The notes beneath the pieces are model-generated. The model had not been told where the DNA came from, searched no databases, and saw only the letters and a program-made list of their open reading frames with translations. From the NCBI RefSeq assembly GCF_009193135.1, contig NZ_VUKC01000003.1:186001-250000 (forward strand): DNA of 64,000 nucleotides, read 5' to 3'. A program made the translations under genes and the position numbers. How positions within the stretch are numbered: the stretch's first letter is position 1; each line of letters starts with the position of its first letter. Below, in pieces: positions 8,133 to 16,376 of the stretch. This stretch comes from Georgenia satyanarayanai (GTDB lineage Bacteria > Actinomycetota > Actinomycetes > Actinomycetales > Actinomycetaceae).

Positions 8133-9026
8133 ATGACCGAGCAGCCCGACTCCAGCACGGCACCCGACGAGGGCGCCGAGCGCACCCCTGCCATCCTCCT
8201 CGCGGCCTTCGAGGGCTGGAACGACGCCGGGTCCTCCGCGAGCCAGACGCTGCAGGTGGTCGCCGAGGCGTGGGGCGCGCACGACGTGCACGACCTGGAC
8301 CCGCAGGACTTCCACGACTTCCAGGTCAACCGCCCGATGAGCGTGCGGGACGAGGACGGCGTGCGTGTCCTCAAGTGGCCGACGACGACGATCTCCGTCG
8401 CCCGCACGCCCGTCGCCGGCCGCACGGTGCTGCTCGTCCAGGGCATCGAGCCGTCCTTCCGCTGGCTCGACTTCTGCGAGGAGATCCTCGACGTCGCCGA
8501 GGAGTGGGAGGTGGGCAGTGTCGTGAGCATCGGCGCCCTCCTCGCCGACGTCCCGCACACCCGGCCGGTCCCGTGCCAGGTGACGAGCGACGACCCCGGC
8601 GTCCAGGCCCTGCTCGGCGTGGAGAGCTCGGAGTACGAGGGCGCCGCCGGCATCGTCAGCGTCCTCGCCCAGCTCGCCCAGGAACGCGGGATGCACGCGA
8701 TGTCGCTGTGGGCCGCCGTGCCGCACTACGTCGCCCAGCCGCCCTCCCCCAAGGCGACCCTCGCGCTGCTCGGCTCCCTCGAGGAGCTCGTCGGCGAGCC
8801 GCTGCCCCTCGGCGACCTCGTCGAGGAGGCCCGCGCGTGGCAGGCGGGCGTCGACGAGCTGGCCGAGCAGGACCCCGAGGTGGCCGAGTACGTGCGCCAG
8901 CTCGAGGAGGCCAAGGACACCGCCGAGCTGCCCGAGGCCACGGGCGAGGCGATCGCGCGGGAGTTCGAGCGCTACCTGCGCCGCCGGGACAAGGGCGGGG
9001 GCACCCCTCCCCCGCCCGTGCGCTGA
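8133..9026 (+). CDS. PAC2 family protein
   Basis: Member of the PAC2 (proteasome assembly chaperone 2-like) family that is widespread in actinobacteria; 297 residues, cytoplasmic. Visible family features are ILLAAFEGWNDAGSSAS near the N-terminus, the strand LLVQGIEPSFRW, and the glycine-rich IGALLADVPHTRPV region. Its role in bacteria is not proven, though it occurs near Pup-proteasome genes here (arc is 7 kb away). ATG 8133 follows TAGGCT (8121-8126) by 6 nt, hence leaderless. The last 55 bases overlap the convergent YihY gene. Confidence 0.88.
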   Translation: MTEQPDSSTAPDEGAERTPAILLAAFEGWNDAGSSASQTLQVVAEAWGAHDVHDLDPQDFHDFQVNRPMSVRDEDGVRVLKWPTTTISVARTPVAGRTVLLVQGIEPSFRWLDFCEEILDVAEEWEVGSVVSIGALLADVPHTRPVPCQVTSDDPGVQALLGVESSEYEGAAGIVSVLAQLAQERGMHAMSLWAAVPHYVAQPPSPKATLALLGSLEELVGEPLPLGDLVEEARAWQAGVDELAEQDPEVAEYVRQLEEAKDTAELPEATGEAIAREFERYLRRRDKGGGTPPPPVR

Positions 9027-10228
9027 GCCTCCGCCAGCTCGGCGTTGACCACGCCGCCGGCCAGCGTCACAATGCTGCTCAGCCACAGCCACACGACCCC
9101 GGCGAGCACGAGGCCGATCGTCTGGGCCGCGGCCGTCACCGCCGCGCCCTCGACGTTCTCGCCTCCCGGCGCGCCCGGACCCGCCAGGCGCAGGTAGGCG
9201 CTGAACCCGAGGGACACGAGCACGAGGCCCACCGTGCCGACGGCCGCGCCGGGCAGGCACCGCCGCCACGTCGTCGTGATGTTGGGGCCGTAGCGGTAGA
9301 CGATGGTGAGGTACGTCGTCGTCACCGCCGCCAGCGCCGGCCACCGCAGCACCGACCAGGACACCTGGAAGAAGGCGCCGAGGCCCAGCTGGTCGGCGAT
9401 CTCCTGGCCGTCCCCCAGCAGCGGTCCGATGACGACGAGCGCGAGGATCACGAGCAGCGTGATGACCGCACCGAGCGCGAGGGCGATCCCGAGCGCGTAC
9501 TGCCCGACGAGGCCGCGCCGCTCGGGCACCCGGTAGGCGTCGTCGAGCGCCCGGATCGCGGCCCGGAACATGCGGCTGGCGAGCCAGAGGGCGACGAGCA
9601 CGCTGCCGACCGCGATGCCGGCGCGCTCCTCGCGCAGCAGCCCCTCGATGAGCGGGGCGAGCACGTCCGAGGCGACCTGCTCGGCGAACACCGTGGAGAC
9701 GGCGTCGACGAGGGAGTCCTCGATCTGCGCCACCGCCTCGGCGCCGACCAGCCGCTCGAGGAACCCGAGGCTGGCGCCCAGGGCCGTGAGGAGCGGCACG
9801 AGGGAGATGAGCCCGTAGTACGTCATCTCGGCGGCGAGTCCCGTCACCCGCACGTCGACCGCCCGCCGCCACGAGCCGACGACGACGGCCAGCAGGTTGG
9901 TCCCGCGCGGGCCGACATGGTGCTCCTCGGCCCAGGCCTCCACCCGCTCGGAGACGGTGGGGCCCTCGGCGGAGCGTTCCCGGAGCGGGGTGAGCGCCCG
10001 CTCGTTGAGGACGGCGCCCAGTGCGACGAGCGCCGCCGTACCGGCTGCGGCTGGCGCGAGGACCAACCAGCCGCCACCGCCTGCGAGCAGCGGGAGCCCA
10101 GCGGCCGCGGCGCCGAGCAGGGCGAGGATCGTCGTCGCCGCCGTGCTCAGGCGTTCCCGGACGGGCTCCGCCCGGCGCGCGAGCACCGCGCCGCCCAGCC
10201 CGACGAGGAGGACCGCGACGGGCAGCAC
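8972..10228 (-). CDS. YihY/virulence factor BrkB family membrane protein
   Basis: Polytopic inner-membrane protein of 418 residues. After two hydrophobic segments and a linker (to about residue 115) comes the YihY/BrkB core: VTGLAAEMTYYGLISLVPLLTALGA, ASRMFRAAIRALDDAYRV and several further membrane spans. Molecular function of the family is unsettled. GTG start at 10228 lies 4 nt after the mshC stop, so it is probably co-transcribed with mshC. Its 3' end overlaps the PAC2 gene tail to tail by 55 bp. Confidence 0.88.
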   Translation of the reverse strand: MLPVAVLLVGLGGAVLARRAEPVRERLSTAATTILALLGAAAAGLPLLAGGGGWLVLAPAAAGTAALVALGAVLNERALTPLRERSAEGPTVSERVEAWAEEHHVGPRGTNLLAVVVGSWRRAVDVRVTGLAAEMTYYGLISLVPLLTALGASLGFLERLVGAEAVAQIEDSLVDAVSTVFAEQVASDVLAPLIEGLLREERAGIAVGSVLVALWLASRMFRAAIRALDDAYRVPERRGLVGQYALGIALALGAVITLLVILALVVIGPLLGDGQEIADQLGLGAFFQVSWSVLRWPALAAVTTTYLTIVYRYGPNITTTWRRCLPGAAVGTVGLVLVSLGFSAYLRLAGPGAPGGENVEGAAVTAAAQTIGLVLAGVVWLWLSSIVTLAGGVVNAELAEAQRTGGGGVPPPLSRRRR

Positions 10229-10232
10229 GGGA

Positions 10233-11507
10233 TCAGGGGTGGATCGCCACGCCGAGGAGGGCGTCGACGGTGCGGGCGGCGAGCGCGGGGCCGCGGTCGG
10301 GCTCGGGCTGGGCGGCGCCGTCGTCGTACTCGTTCGCCGCGACCCATGCGTCCACGGCGTGGAGGGCGGTGGGCGCGTCGAGGTCGTTGGCCAGGGCGGT
10401 GCGGACCTGCTCGAGCATGCCGGTGGCGTCGAAGCCGCGCTCCGCGCTCATCGCGCGGCGCCACAGCGCCAGCCGCTCGGCAGCGGTCTCGAGCTGGGCC
10501 GGGGTGTACTCCCAGTCCTCGCGGTAGTGGTGGGAGAGCATGACGAGGCGCACCGCCATGGGGTCGACGCCCGAGGCGACGAGCTGGGAGACGAGGACGA
10601 GGTTGCCCAGCGACTTGCTGATCTTGGCGCCGTCGTAGGCGACCATCCCGCCGTGCGCGTGGACGCCCACGGCGCTGTCGCGGCCGGTGAGCATGCGCAG
10701 GTGGGACTCGCTGCACGCGTGGTGCGGGAAGACGAGGTCGCTCCCGCCGGCCTGGACCTCGACGGGAACGCCGAGGAACTCGCGGACGATGCTCGCGCAC
10801 TCGACGTGCCAGCCCGGGCGGCCGGCGCCCAGGCTCCGGCCGTCCCACTGCGGCTCGCCCGGGCGGGCGGTGCGCCACAGCAGCGGGTCGAGGGACTGGC
10901 GCTTGCCGGCGCGGTCGGGGTCGCCGCCGCGCTCGGCGAAGAACTCGGCCATGTCGGCCGCACCGAGGCCGCTCTCGGTGGCGAAGTGCGGGTCCGCGGT
11001 GATGTCGGCGTAGACGTCGCCCACACCGTGGCCCTGCGCGTCGGGCTCCTCGACGCGGTAGGCGGCGCCGCTCGCGAGCAGCTCCTCGACGGCGTCGACG
11101 ACGAGCGGGATCGTCTCGACCGCGCCGACGTAGTGCGCCGGCGGCACGACCCGCAGCGCCGCCATGTCACCGCGGAACAGGTCGGTCTGCTCGGCGGCGA
11201 GGTCGCGCCAGTCGACGCCGGTCAGTGCCGCCCGCTCGAGCAGCGGGTCGTCGACGTCGGTGACGTTCTGCACGTACCGGACCTTACGGCCGGCGTCCCG
11301 CCAGGCGCGGACGAGCAGGTCGAAGGCGAGGTAGGTGTTGGCGTGCCCCAGGTGCGTCGAGTCGTAAGGGGTGATCCCGCAGACGTAGAGGCTCGCGGGT
11401 CCCTCCGCCGCCGTCGCGACGAGCTCTCCGGTGCCGGAGTCGGTGAGGCGGACCTGCTGACCGCGTCCGGGGAGCTCGGGAAGGTCAGGGGAGGGCCAGG
11501 AGTGCAC
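10233..11507 (-). CDS. mshC: L-cysteine:1D-myo-inositol 2-amino-2-deoxy-alpha-D-glucopyranoside ligase MshC
   Basis: ATP-dependent ligase that joins cysteine to GlcN-inositol in mycothiol synthesis, the main low-molecular-weight thiol of actinobacteria. The 424-residue protein is a cysteinyl-tRNA synthetase relative: C43 in LYVCGITPYD (zinc ligand), HLGH at 52-55, the WHVECASI zinc-binding segment, HHACSESH, and the KISKS signature ISKSLGN. It lacks the tRNA-binding C-terminal domain of CysS, and its N-terminus SWPSPDLPELPGRG is typical of MshC. GTG 11507 is chosen because TAGGCT (11515-11520) is 7 nt upstream (leaderless). Followed by the YihY gene. Confidence 0.95.
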   Translation of the reverse strand: MHSWPSPDLPELPGRGQQVRLTDSGTGELVATAAEGPASLYVCGITPYDSTHLGHANTYLAFDLLVRAWRDAGRKVRYVQNVTDVDDPLLERAALTGVDWRDLAAEQTDLFRGDMAALRVVPPAHYVGAVETIPLVVDAVEELLASGAAYRVEEPDAQGHGVGDVYADITADPHFATESGLGAADMAEFFAERGGDPDRAGKRQSLDPLLWRTARPGEPQWDGRSLGAGRPGWHVECASIVREFLGVPVEVQAGGSDLVFPHHACSESHLRMLTGRDSAVGVHAHGGMVAYDGAKISKSLGNLVLVSQLVASGVDPMAVRLVMLSHHYREDWEYTPAQLETAAERLALWRRAMSAERGFDATGMLEQVRTALANDLDAPTALHAVDAWVAANEYDDGAAQPEPDRGPALAARTVDALLGVAIHP

Positions 11508-11524
11508 GAGGGGCAGCCTAACCG

Positions 11525-12436
11525 TCAGCGCGCCGCGGCCACGACTCGGACGAGGTTGCGCCACGGGTCCTCGACCTCGAGGGTGCGACCGTCGTCACGG
11601 AAGGCCCACCCGCGGGTGCGCAGCCGGTCGGTGAGGGCGCCGACGTCCTCGGTGTCGGGCACGACGATGTCGACGACGCCCAGCCCCAGAGCGGGCACCC
11701 GCGGGCCGGCGCCCGCGCTGTTCCACGTGTTCATCGCCATGTGGTGGTGGTAGCCGCCGGCGGAGACGAACAGCGCGCTGGGCATCTCGAAGGTCGCCTC
11801 GAAGCCGAGAGTGTCGACGTAGAACTGCTTCGCCGTCGTCGTGTCCCCGACCTGGAGGTGCACGTGCCCGACGACGGCAGGGTCCGCCGTCGCCATCGAG
11901 AGGCGGCCGGTGTCGAGGTGCTCGCCGAGGTAGGCGTTGGGGTCCAGGGCGATCGTGTCCATCGCCACCTGGCCGTCGGTCCAGCGCCAGGTGTCGCGGG
12001 GGCGGTCGAGGTAGAGCTCGATGCCGTTGCCCTCCGGGTCGGTGAAGTAGAAGGCCTCGGACACGAGGTGGTCCGAGCTCCCGACGAAGCTCTGCGGCGC
12101 GAGGTACGCGAGAGAGGCGACGGCCGAGGCGAGGGCCGCCGGGTCCTCGAAGAGGATCGCGGTGTGGAACAGACCGGCGTCGCGACGGCTGCCGCGCGGC
12201 AGGCTCGGGTCGTGGCGCAGCACGACGATGGGGCGCGAGCCGCGGCCGAGCACGGTCTCGTTGCCCTCGGCGCTGATGACGGTGAGAGCGAGGCCATCGA
12301 CGTAGTAGCGGGTGAGCAGGTCGAGGTCACCGACGAGCAGGGTGACCGGACCCATCTCGGTACCGGCGGCCAGCAGGTCACGGTTGGCAGCAGCGCGAGC
12401 ATCGGAGCCCGGAAGCAAGGAGCCGTTGGTCGTCAT
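11525..12436 (-). CDS. VOC family extradiol-type dioxygenase (CatE-like, two domains)
   Basis: Metal-dependent ring-cleavage dioxygenase family protein of 303 residues with two vicinal-oxygen-chelate domains. Domain 1 begins MGPVTLLVGDLDLLTRYYVD; domain 2 begins VGHVHLQVGDTTTAKQFYV. Candidate metal ligands in domain 2 are the His of VGHVHL, a His of YHHHMAMNTW and the Glu of TLEVEDPW, as in CatE-type enzymes for catechols or hydroquinones. The substrate is inferred only from the family. TAAGAT (12443-12448) stands 6 nt before ATG 12436. Two small palindromes cover the promoter. Confidence 0.88.
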   Translation of the reverse strand: MTTNGSLLPGSDARAAANRDLLAAGTEMGPVTLLVGDLDLLTRYYVDGLALTVISAEGNETVLGRGSRPIVVLRHDPSLPRGSRRDAGLFHTAILFEDPAALASAVASLAYLAPQSFVGSSDHLVSEAFYFTDPEGNGIELYLDRPRDTWRWTDGQVAMDTIALDPNAYLGEHLDTGRLSMATADPAVVGHVHLQVGDTTTAKQFYVDTLGFEATFEMPSALFVSAGGYHHHMAMNTWNSAGAGPRVPALGLGVVDIVVPDTEDVGALTDRLRTRGWAFRDDGRTLEVEDPWRNLVRVVAAAR

Positions 12437-12442
12437 GGTGCC

Positions 12443-12472
12443 ATCTTACTTGACGCCTCAACCATAAAATGG
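12443..12472 (-). promoter_or_regulatory. VOC gene promoter with two palindromes
   Basis: The minus-strand -10 box TAAGAT is at 12443-12448. Immediately upstream lie TTGACGCCTCAA (12450-12461; TTGA/TCAA arms) and CCATAAAATGG (12462-12472; CCAT/ATGG arms). Both are AT-rich for this genome and sit over the -10/-35 spacer and the -35, where a MarR-type repressor would be expected to bind. No regulator gene is adjacent. Confidence 0.45.
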
Positions 12473-12484
12473 AGACCGCCGTCA

Positions 12485-12611
12485 CCCCGCCCCCACCCCC
12501 GCCCCCGCCCCCAAACTTCGCAATTGGTCACCTGGACGACGGCGGCAACCGTTTACCGCGTCCCCCAACTGACCAATTGCGACGTCGGAGGGGTGGGGTG
12601 GGGTGGGGTGG
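12485..12611. repeat. Inverted repeat flanked by G-quadruplex motifs on opposite strands
   Basis: A perfect 12-bp inverted repeat, CGCAATTGGTCA (12519-12530) with TGACCAATTGCG (12570-12581), is bracketed by a C-run block (12485-12512; five runs of 4-5 C separated by single bases) and a G-run block (12590-12608; four GGGG runs separated by single T). The two blocks are roughly complementary, so the whole 127-bp region could fold as one long hairpin or as G-quadruplexes. It lies downstream of uppP and upstream of the VOC gene. Confidence 0.75.
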
Positions 12612-12622
12612 CGGGCGTTCGG

Positions 12623-13486
12623 CTACAGGGCGACGGCGGCGGCGCCCAGGGGGTCGAGGAGGCCGGCCGCGACGCCGGCCACCACCAGGGCCGCCAGGAC
12701 GATGCGGTAGACGACGAAGGGCATGTAGGAGTACGTCGAGACGATCTTGAGGAAGGCGATGATGACGAGGAAGCCCACGCCGAAGGAGACGAGGGTGGCG
12801 ATCGCCGTCGCCGCGGCGCCGGGGGCGTCCGGGGCGGGGTCCGCGCCGAGCAGCTGGTAGAAGCCGGAGCCGAAGACGGCGGGGATCGCCAGGAGGAAGG
12901 AGTACCGCGCCGCGGCCTCACGCGTGTAGCCGAGCAGGAGCCCCATGGTGATCGTCCCACCGGAGCGCGAGACACCCGGTATGAGGGCGAGGGACTGTGC
13001 GAGGCCGAAGAGGAGGCCGTCACGCAGCGTGAGCTCGCGCAGGTCCTTGCGCTTGCGGCCGAGGCGGTCCGCGACGCCGAGGAAGATCGCGAAGCCCGCG
13101 AGCATGGCCGCGGTGATGAAGAGGTGCCGCAGCGAGGTCTCGATGGCGTCCTGGAAGAGCAGCCCGAAGACGACGATCGGCACCGAGCCGATGATGATGT
13201 ACCAGCCCATCCGCGCGTCGGGGTCCTCCTGCGGCACCGTGCCGCGCCACGGGCCCACCGGCAGCGCCCCGAACCAGGCGCGGATGATCCGCCAGATGTC
13301 CTTGCGGAAGTAGATGAGCACCGCCGTCTCGGTGCCGAGCTGGGTGATCGCCGTGAAGGCCGCCCCGGGATCACCCCCACCGGGCAGCAGGTCCCCCACG
13401 ATGCGCAGGTGCGCACTGGAGGAAACCGGGAGGAACTCCGTGAGTCCTTGGACCACGCCGAGCACGATTGCTTCCCACCACGTCAC
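12623..13486 (-). CDS. uppP: Undecaprenyl-diphosphatase UppP (BacA)
   Basis: Integral membrane phosphatase that recycles undecaprenyl pyrophosphate to the monophosphate carrier used in cell-wall synthesis; members of the family confer bacitracin tolerance. The 287 residues include both signature regions: [18 protein letters not shown] (catalytic E17 region) and the phosphate-binding [11 protein letters not shown]. Eight hydrophobic segments fit the family. The GTG start at 13486 follows TAAGGT (13495-13500) by 8 nt. It is divergent from the second aldo/keto reductase, and its 3' side leads into the inverted repeat at 12485-12611. Confidence 0.95.
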   Translation of the reverse strand: MTWWEAIVLGVVQGLTEFLPVSSSAHLRIVGDLLPGGGDPGAAFTAITQLGTETAVLIYFRKDIWRIIRAWFGALPVGPWRGTVPQEDPDARMGWYIIIGSVPIVVFGLLFQDAIETSLRHLFITAAMLAGFAIFLGVADRLGRKRKDLRELTLRDGLLFGLAQSLALIPGVSRSGGTITMGLLLGYTREAAARYSFLLAIPAVFGSGFYQLLGADPAPDAPGAAATAIATLVSFGVGFLVIIAFLKIVSTYSYMPFVVYRIVLAALVVAGVAAGLLDPLGAAAVAL

Positions 13487-13530
13487 GAGGGATCACCTTA
13501 CGTGCCTCGCCCGCCGGTAGCGTGAGCGCC

Positions 13531-14469
13531 ATGGAACTTCGCAGGGCCGGGCGCAGCGGGCTGCTCGTGTCGTCACTCGGGCTGGGCACGATGACCTGGG
13601 GGCGGGACACCGACGAGCACGAGGCGGCCGAACAGCTCTCGCTCTTCCTCGACGCCGGCGGCAACCTCATCGACACGGCCGCCTCCTACGGTGACGGCGC
13701 CGCCGAGGCCCTGCTCGGCAGCCTCCTCGCGGAGGTGGACCGCCGCGACGTCGTGCTCTGCTCGAAGGCCGGGGTCCGTCGCAGCTCGCGCGGCAACCGG
13801 CTGGACGCCTCGCGCGGCACGCTGCTCGACACCCTTGACGAGTCCCTCGCCGCACTCGGCACCGACCACCTCGACCTGTGGCTCGTCCAGTCCCACGACC
13901 CGGACGTCCCCCTCGAGGAGACGCTCTCCGCGCTGAAGCACGCCGTCGCGACCGGACGCACCCGGTATGCCGGCCTCTCGAACCACCCCGCCTGGTACCT
14001 CGGCTACGCCGCGGCGAGCCTGGACGCGGACGCGACCGGTCTGGCCGCCGTCGAGGTCGAGTACTCGCTGCTCCAGCGCAGCGTGGAGCACGAGGTGCTC
14101 CCGGGCGCGGAGGCGCTGGGGGCGGGCGTGCTCGCATGGTCGCCGCTGGGGCGTGGTGTCCTCACGGGCAAGTACCGCAGCACCATACCGGCGGACTCAC
14201 GGGCGGCGTCCCCGCACCTGCGCGGCTTCGTCGAGCCCTACCTCACCGACCGGGCACGCGGCGTCGTCGAGGCGGTCGCGACGGCGGCCGACGGGCTGGG
14301 CCGCACGCCGCTGGAGGTCGCGCTCGCGTGGGTGCGTGACGCGCCGGCCGTGAGCTCGGCGATCGTCGGAGCCAGGACGGCCACGCAGCTGCGCGCCGTG
14401 CTCGCGGGCAACGACCTCGAGCTGCCGGGCGCGATCCGCCGGGCGCTGGACGACGTCAGCGCCGAGTGA
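13531..14469 (+). CDS. Aldo/keto reductase (potassium-channel beta/YajO-like group)
   Basis: NADP-dependent oxidoreductase of 312 residues, cytoplasmic. Catalytic residues are D48 and Y53 (IDTAASYGDG), K79 (CSKAG) and H122 (VQSHDPD). The cofactor site includes YSLLQR, WSPLGRGVLTGKY and SAIVGARTATQL. It is clearly of a different AKR subgroup from the gene at 5450-6283. ATG 13531 follows TAGCGT (13518-13523) by 7 nt, so transcription is probably leaderless. Substrate unknown. Confidence 0.92.
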   Translation: MELRRAGRSGLLVSSLGLGTMTWGRDTDEHEAAEQLSLFLDAGGNLIDTAASYGDGAAEALLGSLLAEVDRRDVVLCSKAGVRRSSRGNRLDASRGTLLDTLDESLAALGTDHLDLWLVQSHDPDVPLEETLSALKHAVATGRTRYAGLSNHPAWYLGYAAASLDADATGLAAVEVEYSLLQRSVEHEVLPGAEALGAGVLAWSPLGRGVLTGKYRSTIPADSRAASPHLRGFVEPYLTDRARGVVEAVATAADGLGRTPLEVALAWVRDAPAVSSAIVGARTATQLRAVLAGNDLELPGAIRRALDDVSAE

Positions 14470-14472
14470 GGC

Positions 14473-14739
14473 CTACTCCTCCTCGTCGAGGCTGAAGTCC
14501 TCGAGGTCGTCGTCCTCGTCGAGGTCGTCCTCGTCGTCGTCGCCGTAGGCCTCGAGCGGAATCTCGACCTGGTAGGCGGTGTAGAGCGCGTCGTCGTAGG
14601 TGAAGAACGCGTCCTCCACCGTGGCGGCGGCGTCCTCGATGGCGGCGGACTCAGGGTCCTGCGCGCTGCTGGCGAGCTCGAAGTGCGCCTCGAGCGCGGC
14701 GATGAAGCGATCCAGAGCGGCGCGCGGGTCGATTGACAT
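14473..14739 (-). CDS. Small acidic protein conserved in actinobacteria
   Basis: Protein of 88 residues, MSIDPRAALDRFIAALEAH at the N-terminus, helical in the middle, ending in a long Asp/Glu tail (about 20 of the last 25 residues acidic). Similar proteins are sometimes labelled primosomal protein in actinobacterial annotation, but I see no evidence for that role. ATG 14739 follows TACGGT (14746-14751) by 6 nt. It is convergent with the aldo/keto reductase (3-bp gap) and divergent from the DUF5703 gene. Confidence 0.75.
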   Translation of the reverse strand: MSIDPRAALDRFIAALEAHFELASSAQDPESAAIEDAAATVEDAFFTYDDALYTAYQVEIPLEAYGDDDEDDLDEDDDLEDFSLDEEE

Positions 14740-14807
14740 GGGATGACCGTATCGCGCCTGGTAGGAATGGGCACAGCCCGTCCGGGCAGCGGTGACGATG
14801 GGAGACA

Positions 14808-15053
14808 ATGGGTTACGACATGGTCTGGTACACCCCTGAATCCCCGCCCCGTCCCGATGTCCGCAGCTCCTCGCAGTACGAGTTCCGCGTGCTGTCGCTG
14901 CCTCCCTCCGCCAGCCGCTCCCAGGTGCGGCAGCTGCTCACCGAGGAGGCGGAGTACGGCCGCTGGGAGCTGGCCCGCACCCGCCTCTACATCGGTGGGA
15001 GCCGCAAGGTGTGGCTGCGCCGCAAGATCATCAAGGTCCGCAGCACCCTGTAG
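14808..15053 (+). CDS. DUF5703 family protein
   Basis: Protein of 81 residues, function unknown. It carries the typical YEFRVLSLPPSASRSQVRQL and EEAEYGRWELARTRLYIGG segments and ends in a basic RKVWLRRKIIKVR strand. ATG 14808 has GGGAGA 4-5 nt upstream, so this gene uses a Shine-Dalgarno. It lies convergent with the M20 peptidase, 6 bp away. The basic end suggests nucleic acid contact, which is only a guess. Confidence 0.8.
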   Translation: MGYDMVWYTPESPPRPDVRSSSQYEFRVLSLPPSASRSQVRQLLTEEAEYGRWELARTRLYIGGSRKVWLRRKIIKVRSTL

Positions 15054-15059
15054 CGCGCC

Positions 15060-16367
15060 TCAGGCGGTGCGCAGCAGCCGCTCGAGCACGCGCACACCGA
15101 AGCGCAGGGCGTCCACCGGCACGCGCTCGTCCACCCCGTGGAACATGCCCGCGAAGTCGAGCTCGGGCGGCAGCTGGAGCGGTGCAAATCCGTAGCCGGT
15201 GATGCCCAGGCGCGCGAGGGACTTGTTGTCGGTGCCGCCGGAGAGCATGTAGGGCAGCACGACGGCGCCCGGGTCCTCGGCGTCGATGGCGGCGACCATG
15301 TGGTCGACGAGCTCACCCTCGAAGGGCACCTCGAGCGCGCGGTCGCCGTGGATCGGCTCGATCCGCACGCCCGGTCCGGCGAGCCCGGCGAGCGTCGCCC
15401 GGACCGTCTCCTCCTCACCGGGCAGGAAGCGGACGTCGACGGCGGCCTCGGCGCTGCCGGGGATGACGTTGGCCTTGTACCCGGCGTCCAGCTGGGTGGG
15501 GTTCGCGCCGGTGCGCAGCGTGGCGCCGACGAACTTCTGCGCCGGCCCGAGGGCGCGGACGAGGCGGTCGATGCCCTCGGGGTCCTCCGGGTCGAAGGTG
15601 GTGCCGGTGAGGTCGGCGACGCCGCCGAGGAGCTGGCGCACCGTGCCGGTGAGGTGGAGCGGCCAGGAGTGCGCCCCGATCCGTGCGACGGCGCCCGCCA
15701 GGCGGGTGACGGCATTGTCGGTGTTGACCTGGGAGCCGTGGCCGGCGGTGCCCTCGGCGATCAGCTTGAGCCAGGCGATGCCCTTCTCGGCGGTCTGGAG
15801 GAGGTAGACGCGGCGGCCGTCCACCTCGACGGAGTAGCCGCCGACCTCGCTGATCGCCTCGGTCGCGCCCTCGAAGAGCTCGGGGCGGTTGTCGACGAGC
15901 CAGCGGGCCCCCTTGGCACCGCCGGCCTCCTCGTCGGCGAAGAAGGCGACGACGACGTCGCGACGCGGCCGCCACCCGGAGCGCGCCATGTCGCGGACGA
16001 CCGCGAGGATCATCGCGTCCATGTCCTTCATGTCGACGGCGCCGCGGCCCCAGATCATGCCGTCCCGGACCTCGGCGCCGAAGGGGTCGACCTGCCAGTC
16101 CTCGGCCTGCGCCGGGACGACGTCCGTGTGGCCGTGGAGCACGAGTGCCGGCAGGGCGGGGTCGGTGCCCTCGATGCGCAGCACCACCGACGCTCGGCCC
16201 GGCTCGGACTCGATGAGCTCTGGCTCCCAGCCGACCTCGGTGAGGAGCTCGGCGACGTACTCGGCGGCCTTGCGCTCCCCCGGGCCCGAGCCGTCACCGT
16301 AGTTCGACGTGTCGATGCGGATGAGTCGTCGGCAGATGTCGACGACCTCGTCAGTGGGAGCAGTCAT
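15060..16367 (-). CDS. M20/M25/M40 family metallopeptidase
   Basis: Zinc-dependent dipeptidase/deacylase-type enzyme of 435 residues, cytoplasmic. The two-metal site is visible: VLHGHTDVVPA (His and following Asp), GRGAVDMKDMDA (bridging Asp), FADEEAGGAKGA (catalytic Glu-Glu), the dimer-domain HGSQ, and the C-terminal SGGTDNKSL. It belongs to the group annotated as DapE/ArgE-like in actinobacteria, but true substrate is not predictable. ATG 16367 follows TAGGGT (16374-16379) by 6 nt. The TAG of that box is also the stop codon of the upstream gene. Confidence 0.9.
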   Translation of the reverse strand: MTAPTDEVVDICRRLIRIDTSNYGDGSGPGERKAAEYVAELLTEVGWEPELIESEPGRASVVLRIEGTDPALPALVLHGHTDVVPAQAEDWQVDPFGAEVRDGMIWGRGAVDMKDMDAMILAVVRDMARSGWRPRRDVVVAFFADEEAGGAKGARWLVDNRPELFEGATEAISEVGGYSVEVDGRRVYLLQTAEKGIAWLKLIAEGTAGHGSQVNTDNAVTRLAGAVARIGAHSWPLHLTGTVRQLLGGVADLTGTTFDPEDPEGIDRLVRALGPAQKFVGATLRTGANPTQLDAGYKANVIPGSAEAAVDVRFLPGEEETVRATLAGLAGPGVRIEPIHGDRALEVPFEGELVDHMVAAIDAEDPGAVVLPYMLSGGTDNKSLARLGITGYGFAPLQLPPELDFAGMFHGVDERVPVDALRFGVRVLERLLRTA

Positions 16368-16376
16368 GCACCGACC

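Noticed and set aside
12485-12512. C-run block considered as a sequencing or assembly error
   Set aside because: It mirrors the G-run block on the other side of a perfect inverted repeat, which suggests real structure, although run lengths could be off by a base.
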